From positions 1,116,001 to 1,180,000 of the forward strand of contig NZ_CANLKW010000001.1 in the NCBI RefSeq assembly GCF_947491795.1: a stretch of DNA of 64,000 nucleotides. The letters run 5' to 3'. This DNA is from an uncultured Roseobacter sp. (GTDB lineage Bacteria; Pseudomonadota; Alphaproteobacteria; Rhodobacterales; Rhodobacteraceae). The notes under the pieces were generated by a model, which was given only the letters and a program-made list of their open reading frames with translations, was not told where the DNA came from and did not search any database. Shown here in pieces: positions 44,001-53,000 of this stretch; position 1 is the stretch's first letter, and each line of letters begins with the position of its first letter. A program made the position numbers and the translations under genes.

Positions 44001-47000
44001 CTGACGACTTTTTCAATGGCGCCGGGGATGACAGCATCGTCGGAGGAAGCGGCAGCGATGACTACTACGATGGTGCCGGTAGCGATACCTTCATTGGCGG
44101 CGACGGTGCTGACTGGGTTTTCCTCTATGACGGAACCGATGGTTTTGACGGTGACAGCTATGATGGCGGCACCGATGGGTCCAACGATTTCCTGCTTGTA
44201 AACAACGTTGCCACAACTGTGGATGTCATCTTTACGTCCGGCACCGGGGGCACAATCAGTGACGGCGTAGTGACCGCCACGTTTGATAATTTTGAAGGCT
44301 TCCAATTCAATGACGCTTCGGACTCTGCGGTTGGAACTTTTGATGCGCGTTTGTCATCTTATGGTGTGACGGTCGAAGACTATGGGAACACGACTGTCTA
44401 CGGGTCCGAATTTGACGATGACGTTCGCCACTATGACGCAAATGGCGTCGGCAGTTACTGGGACCTGGGCTCGGGCGACGATATCGCCAGAGGCGGCGCA
44501 GATGATGAAACCATTCTTGGCGGCGCGGGCAGTGATACTATTCTTGGCCACGGCGGTTCTGACGAAATCCATGGTGGTACAGGCGCTGACAGCCTCGATG
44601 GCGGCGACGACGCCGACACCTTTGTCGTTGAGGACGGGTTTGGTGCCGATACCATCATCGGTGGCGAAGGTGGCACGGACGACGACGTGATCGACCTTTC
44701 CGCGCTTACGGGCCCGGTCACCGTCACCTACACCGGCGACGAGGCAGGCTCGATCACCGATGGCACAGATACGATTACCTTCTCAGAAGTCGAGCGGCTG
44801 ATCCTGACCGATCAGGCAGATGTGGTGGATGGGACGGCCGACAGTGCCGGGATCACAATCGACGGGCGGGACGGCGATGACACGATCATCGGCGGGTCCG
44901 GGGACGACTCAATCGACGGGGGCGACGGCAACGACAGCCTCGACGCGACGGGTGGAAATGATACGCTCAACGGCGGGCTGGGCGATGATTACTTCGACGT
45001 GGATGCAACCGACGGAACCGCCGCGATTATCGGAGGTGACGGCACCGACACGCTGGATGCCGACAGCGGTACCGTCACGGTGACATTCACCGGTGACAAT
45101 GCTGGCACGATGGACTTTGGCAGTGATCCGGCAAGGGCCACATTCACCGGGATAGACGTCCTGCGTGGTTCCGGGTGGAGTGAGCTTTATGACGCGCGTC
45201 TTGATACCGACGGCGTGGACATAGATGCCCTTGGGGGCGACGATACGGTCTATGGCGGCAGTGGCAATGACACGCTGGCCGGCGAATTTGGCGATCATGT
45301 GATGTACGGCGGCGCGGGCGACGATGTGCTTTCCGGCGGCGGCGACGCTGATACATTCATTGTCGAAGACGGCTTTGGGAACGATACCATTACCGGTGGC
45401 GAAGACGGCACCGATACCGACGTCATCGATCTCTCTGCCCTGACCGGCCCGGTCACCGTCACGTACACAGGCGACGAAGCGGGCACGATCACCGATGGTA
45501 CCGATACGATCACATTCTCCGAAGTCGAACGGCTGATCCTGACAGACCAGGCGGATTCCGTAGATGCAACGGCAGACAGCGCAGGCGCCCACATTCAAGG
45601 CGGCGGTGGCAACGACTTCATCGAAGGCGGGGACGGCAAGGACACCCTTGATGGCGGCGATGGTAACGATACGATCCTGGCTGGTTTTGACGATGGCACG
45701 GGCGATGTGTTCATCGGAGGAGACGGTTTGGACACCTTCTCGATCGAAGGGTCGAACGTCAGCTTTGCCAGTTTCGATATAGATCTTGCGGCTGGAACGG
45801 ATCAGTATGGAAACACCTATTCCGGGTTCGAGACGGTCATCGGCGGAAGCGGCGCTGATACTCTCACGGGCGACGGCCAGGCAAACTACCTCTATGGCGG
45901 TGCCGGCGGCGCGGATCTGCTCGAAGGTGGTGGTGGGAACGACACGCTTATTTATCGCGACAATGATACTGTCTATGGCGGTGCGGACGACGACAGTATC
46001 ACGTACTTTGACGGATCCGAGGATAACGTCCTGATTTACGGCGAGGGCGGCAATGACCTGATCGAAGGCGGAAACCAGCGTCAGGAAATCTACGGCGGTG
46101 AGGGCAACGACACGATCACCGGCGGCAACGAGCTCGACACCACCGACAGCGACACACTGGACGGCGGCGCGGGGGACGACAGCATCGTCTCTGGCGCGAC
46201 AACCACACCGCAGAATGCGACCTGGCAGGCCAACGGCGACAGCATGATCGGCGGCGCGGGCTTTGACACCCTTATTGGCGGGGTGGGCGACGATACGCTC
46301 GCAGGCGGTGCGGATGCTGATTCAATGGAAGGCGGCGCGGGCGCGGACACGTTCATAATTGAGGATGGTTTTGGCGCAGATACGATTATCGGGGGAGAAG
46401 ACACGACATCTCCCGGCGGGAACGACGACGTCATCGATCTCTCCGCCCTTACCGGCCCGGTCACCGTTACCTATACCGGCGACGAGGCGGGCACGATCAC
46501 AGACGGTACCGACACAATCACCTTCTCGGAGGTCGAGCGGCTGATCCTGACCGATCACGCGGACAGCGTCGATGGCAGCGCGAGCGCAGCACCCATGGTT
46601 CTGGAAGCGGGTGCGGGGAACGACACGATTATCAGCGGTACGGGCGACGACACGATCCTCGGTGGCGATGGCGACGACTTTGTCGATCTTGAGGGTGGCG
46701 ACAATTCCGTGGATGCAGGCACGGGCAACGATACGATCGACCTTGGAGGTGGTTCGGATACGGTCGAGGGCGGCGACGGCAATGACAGCATCGAATTCGA
46801 TACGAACGACGGCGCAGGTAACGTCATCTCCGGTGGTGACGGGGTCGACACACTGGACATGGTCGGCCGTGGTGCCGATGGCGCTACCGTCACTTTCACA
46901 GGTGACGACGCGGGAATAGTCTCGACCGACGGTATATCATCCGGTACTTTTGATGGCTTCGAACGCGTGGAAGGAACCAGTAACGCCGACCTCATAGATG

Positions 47001-50000
47001 CACGGCTCGATACCGACGGCCAGGAAATCTATTCCGACGGCGGCAATGACACGATCCTGGGTGGCTCAGGCAACGATACGATTGATGCAGGCAGCGGGCA
47101 CGATTCAATTGATGGCGGTGGCGGGGATGACCGCATCGAGGCGGAAAGCGGTGGCGACACGATTGATGGCGGCGAAGGGTCGGACAATATCCATATCGAC
47201 GATGTCTCGGATGGCGTCGACAACGTCATTCAGGATACCGGCACCACGGGCACGGACACGCTGCATCTCGACGATGGCAGTGGAAGCTACGAGGTTCAGT
47301 CGAACTTCTCCTACGCAAACAGCGGCATCGAGGTCATCGACGGATCCGCGCAAAGCGGCGACACGCTCACATCGAATGCAGCGGCGGTCAATTTCGACTT
47401 CACGGGCATAACGCTTACCGGCGTCGATGAAATAGGTGGTACGTCAGGCAATGACACCATTGTCGGTTCCGCGGGCGCGGACAGCATCACGGGCGCAGAG
47501 GGCAACGACGCCATTTCTGGTGGCGCTGGCAACGACTCGCTGTTCGGGGAAGACGGCAATGACACGCTGACAGGCGGCACCGGCAACGACAACATCGTTG
47601 GCGGTGATGACGCGGACACATTCATTGTCGAAGACGGTTTTGGGAACGACACTCTTGTTGGTGGCGAGGGCGGAACCGACGACGACGTGATCGATCTCTC
47701 GGCGCTGACGGGCCCGGTCACCGTCACCTATACCGGCGACGAAGCGGGCACGATCACCGACGGTACCGATACGATCACCTTCTCAGAAGTCGAGCGGCTG
47801 ATCCTGACCGACCAGGATGACAGTGTTGATGCCTCGGCAACACACAGCGGCCTTAACGGAGACGCGCCGGGTGTGATCATCGACGGCGGGAACGGCAATG
47901 ATACGGTCGTGGGCGGCAGAGGTGCCGATACGATCGACGGCGGATCCGGCGATGACAGTATCGATGGCGGATACGGGGACGATTCACTCAGTGGCGGAGC
48001 CGGTAACGACACCATCGTTGCGACCGATAATGGAAATGACACCATCGGCGGAGGCTCTGGAAACGACAGCCTTGACGGAGGCACGCAGGCGGACACCATC
48101 TCCGGTGGGACCGGTGACGACACCGTTCTTGGCGGTACCGGCAGCGACAGCCTGGACGGCGGCGATGATGCGGACACTTTCGTGATGGCCGATGGATTCG
48201 GCAACGACACCATCATCGGCGGCGAAGGCGGCACCGACGCCGACGTGATCGATCTTTCCGGGCTGAGCGGCCCGGTCACCGTCACCTATACCGGCGACGA
48301 GGCCGGCACGATCACCGACGGCACCGACGCGATAACCTTCTCGCAAATCGAACGGCTGATCCTGACCGATCAGGACGATTCGGCCTTTCCACTCGCCGCA
48401 ACAAGCGCACCGCAGTGGATTGATGCCCGGGGCGGCGATGACACGATTATCGCCGCTAACGGCGACGACACGATTTTTGGAGGTGATGGAAACGACACGA
48501 TCTCTGGAAACATTGGCAATGACAGCATTGACGGTGGTGCCGGTGCTGACACCATCGACGGCGGAACGGGCGCAGACAACATTGATGGTGGCGACGGCAA
48601 TGACATCGTGTACGGTGGCAGCGGCAACGATACAATCGATGGCGGCGCGGACAATGACACTCTGATTCTGACCGGCGACCGCAGCGATTACACCATAACC
48701 GACAGCGACGGCACACTGACGATCACGGACAACAGATCCGGGTCGCCCAGCGGCACTGATACCGCGACCAATATAGAAACCTTCCGCTTCGACGATGGCG
48801 ACTATTCGATATCGGACCTTACCGGGGATGCTCCTTCCGGCATCGTCTTTGAAGCCGTCAGCGCCGAACCCGACAATTCGCTGAGCGGTGTATCGCATCG
48901 CTATGACCTTGAGGGCAACGCAACGGACAGTATCGCGGGCAACAACGGTACCGTGCATGGTGCCACCGAGGTCGCGGGTCGCGACGGCAACGCCCTGCAA
49001 TTCGACGAAGTTGACGATTACGTACGCATCCCCGATGTTACGATGAACCCGGAATTCACTGTTACGATCCAGTTCAAGGTCGATGACAACTCGGGCTCGA
49101 TGTTCCAGTATCTCTACAGCCACGGAAATCCGGATTTCGCCAACAGCCTGAACATTTTTATCAACGAGGCCAGCCACGGCTCCGACCCGAACATGCTTCG
49201 GACCGTTATTCGGGATACTGACGACACGCTGGACAATTTCGCGCTGCAATTCGACGTCAGCGGCATCATTGGTGACGGGCAATGGCACACCTATACACTG
49301 ACGGTTCAGGACGGCGTTGGCTCGCGCGTCTATCTGGACGGGGTCCTGCAGAACAGCGACACACGGGGCGGAGACGCCTTCAATCCGTCGGGCGATGTGT
49401 TCCTCGGCGCGCGAGAGAACCTTGATCCCGACCGTTTCTTCGGCGGCAGCATTGACACGGTAGAAATCTACGACCGCGCTCTGTCAGATGCCGAAGTTAC
49501 CGAACACCATGCCGGTGTGGACTATGTCGCGGCAGGCACCACCCTCGTACAGATCCAGAACGTGGTCGATGCCGACGACCTGAGCGGCCACACCTTTGCG
49601 CTGACCGACGACGCGGGCGGTCTGTTTCAGATCGACCCGGCAACCGGCGACGTCTCGCCGGTCAGCAATCTCGACGTAAGCACGCCTTTCAGTGACAGCA
49701 TCACTATCGAAGTGACGGACCCTCAGGGCAACACCTACAGCGAAACGGTCGACATACAGATCGGCACCATGGATGCCGGCGAAAGCCTGAGCGCAGGCGC
49801 GACCCAGTCCGTTATCTACGGGCTCAGCGGGAACGACACGCTCACTGGTGGCAGTGGCGATGACATTCTGTACGGCGGGCGCGGCCACGACGAACTCGTC
49901 GGCGGGAGTGGTGCGGATACGCTGGTCGGTGGCCAGGGCGACGATCAGATGCAGGGTGGTGCGGACGCGGACACATTCGTTGTCCGGGACGGTTTCGGTG

Positions 50001-53000
50001 CAGATACCATCAGCGGCGGCGAAACCGGTACTGATGACGACGTAATCGATCTGTCTGCTCTCACCGGCCCGGTCACGGTGACCTATACCGGCGACGAGGC
50101 CGGGACGATCACCGATGGCACTGATACGATCACCTTCTCGGAAGTCGAGCGGCTGATCCTGACAGACCAGGCAGATGTATTTGACGCGACAGCCGACAGC
50201 GCGGGCGTTGGTCTGGATGCAGGCGGTGGAGCTGACACAATCACGGGTGGCTCTGGCGCAGACAGTATTGAAGCAGGTGCAGGCGATGATGAAGTTGACG
50301 GTGGCGACGGAAATGACACCGTGTTCGGCGGCGATGGCAACGACGTCATTGACGAATGGACCAGTGGCGCGACCGGAGACGATTACTTTGACGGCGGAGA
50401 CGGCGACGACTATCTCGACGGTGGCCAGGGCAATGACAGCCTCGTCGGTGGGGCTGGCCAGGACACCATTTATGGGGACAGTGGAAATGACACTCTGGAC
50501 GGCGGCGCTGGCAACGACACACTGTTTGGCAATGCCGGGGCCGACTCCATTCTTGGCGGCGACGGGGATGACCTCATCCAGGGTCAGCAGGGCGACGACA
50601 CCATAGACGCCGGCGATGGCGCGGATCGTATTGAAGCGACGGACAACTCCGACAATGACGTTGTCACCGGCGGCGCTGGCGAGGATACGCTTGAACTCTT
50701 CGGTCCATCGGGTGTCGACGTCACGATGACCGGCGACGAAGCTGGCACTTACACCTACAGTGGCGGAGGCCTGGCCACGGGTACCTTCTCCGACATTGAA
50801 GCTTTCGAACTGACGGAAAGCGCTGACACGGTGGATGCAAGCGCTGACTCGACGGGTATGAACATCAGCGCCGCGGGCGGAGACGACAGGATCACCGGCG
50901 GGTCCGGCGATGATACGGTAGACGGTGGCACAGGATCAGACGACTACTACGCCAGCGCCGGGTCGGACACCTTTACCGGCGGTGACGGCGCGGACTGGGT
51001 TCATCTGCTGGATGGGACAGATAGTTTTGTCGGCGACAGCTATGATGGCGGCACAGACGGATCGCTGGACTGGCTTAACGTGCATGACATCGGATCAACT
51101 GCCAATGTCACCTTTACAAGTGCAACAGGTGGCACAATCACCAACGGATCCGGCACAGCGACCTTCACCAATTTTGACGGGTTCCAGTTCAATGATCACA
51201 CCGACGACGCGGTTGCGGTCTTTGACGCGCGCCTCTCCGGAAGTGGTGTCACCGTCTATGACTACGGCAACACGACGGTCTACGGGTCGGATTTCGCAGA
51301 TGATGTCTGGCAGTACTCCCCCAATGGCGTCGGCAGCTACTGGGATCTGGGCGGCGGCGATGACAGCGCCTATGCCTGGATGGACAACGAAACCATTCTT
51401 GGCGGCGCAGGTGATGATTACATCGACGGCAGCGGTGGCGATGATCTGATTTACGGTGGCATCGGCAATGACACCCTGGTCGGCAGCGGCGACGCCGACA
51501 CTATTGTTCTCGAGGACGGCTTTGGCAACGACGTGATCATCGGCGGCGAGTGGGTCGATGCAGGAACAGATGACGACGTGATCGACCTGTCCGCCCTTAC
51601 CGGCCCTGTCACCGTTACCTATACCGGCGACGAGGCCGGCACGATCACAGATGGCACGGATACGATCACCTTCTCGGAAGTCGAGCGGCTGATCCTGACG
51701 GACCACGATGATGTGGTGAACGGGGCCGCCGACAGCGTTGGTCTCGACATCGAAGCCGGCGATGGTAACGACAGTATCACCGGCGGAAGTGGCGATGACT
51801 GGATCAATGCCGGTCTGGGTAACGATACCGTTGTCGCGGGCGACGGTAACGACAGTGTCGACGGCAAAGACGGCAACGATTCTATCTCCGGCGGCCTTGG
51901 AAACGACTCTCTGCGGGGCAATTCAGGCGACGATTACCTGGACGGCGGCGACGGTAACGATACGCTCGAAGGACGTCAGGACAACGACACAATCACCGGT
52001 GGTGCGGGCGATGACTGGATCGAGGGCGATGACGGAGATGACAGTCTGGAGGGTGGCGACGGCGCTGATACCTTCAGCATGGAGGATGCCTTTGGCAATG
52101 ACACCGTTGTCGGAGGTGAAGGTGGCACAGACAGTGACGAGATCGACTTGTCGCGCCTGTCCGGCCCTGTCACCGTGGACTACTCAGGCAGTGAAAGTGG
52201 CACCGTTACCGATGGGACCGACACGATCACTTTCTCCGGGATTGAACGGTTCACCCTCACGGACCAGGCGGATTTGTTTGATGCTAAGCTTACATCGGGC
52301 AGCGCTTACGTCGACGGGCGCGGTGGTGACGACACAATTGAAGGCAGCGACGTCGACGATACGCTGATCGGCGGCGACGGCAATGACAACGTCGATGGCA
52401 ATCAGGGAGACGACTATCTCTTTGGCGGTGCCGGGGACGATACAATCGAAGCGCAAAGCGGCGCCGATACAGTGGATGGTGGCGAAGGATCGGATTTCAT
52501 TGATCTGGGCGATTTCAGCGGATCAGGCGGGTCCAATGTAATAACCGACACCGGCGTCACCGGCACTGATACGCTTTATTTCGGCACCGGTTCGGGTACC
52601 TATGACGTGCAGGGCGATTTCTCGGCTGCTACAAGCGGGATCGAGATCATCGATGGTTCGGGAGCGACCGGCGATACGTTGCAGACAGACGACGCATTCG
52701 CCGATTTTGACTTTACCGACATTACGATGATCGGCGTGGACCAGATTAACGGGACAGGCAACGACGACACGATCATCGGTTCTGCGCAGGACGACAGAAT
52801 CTTTGGCGGCGGCGGCAACGACTCGCTTGCAGGCGGGGACGGTGACGATGTCTTTATGATCGCGGCACTGCAGGGTGATGATACGGTCGAGGGCGGTGCA
52901 GGTGCATGGACCGACGAGATCGCTTTGTCCGGTATGGGCGCCGGCGCGGCGGTTCAGTCGGGCGACACCGTTGACGGTGACGGATGGACACTGGTTCTTG

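Larger units (their letters stand above)
32930..52860 (+). repeat. RTX nonapeptide array with ~19 copies of a longer module (DVIDLSALTGPVTVTYTGDEAGTITDGTDTITFSEVERLILTDQADVVDATADSAGV + RTX block)
   Basis: Counted by eye in the supplied translation; copies vary in sequence and spacing. The first conserved block begins slightly upstream, near 32800. Confidence 0.9.

Noticed and set aside
47984-49288. 434-aa minus-strand ORF
   Set aside because: Opposite the RTX/LamG coding frame; no RBS or domain, shadow ORF.
32930-52860. CRISPR-like or satellite DNA interpretation of the repeats
   Set aside because: Repeats are continuously in frame, differ in sequence and spacing, and encode RTX nonapeptides.
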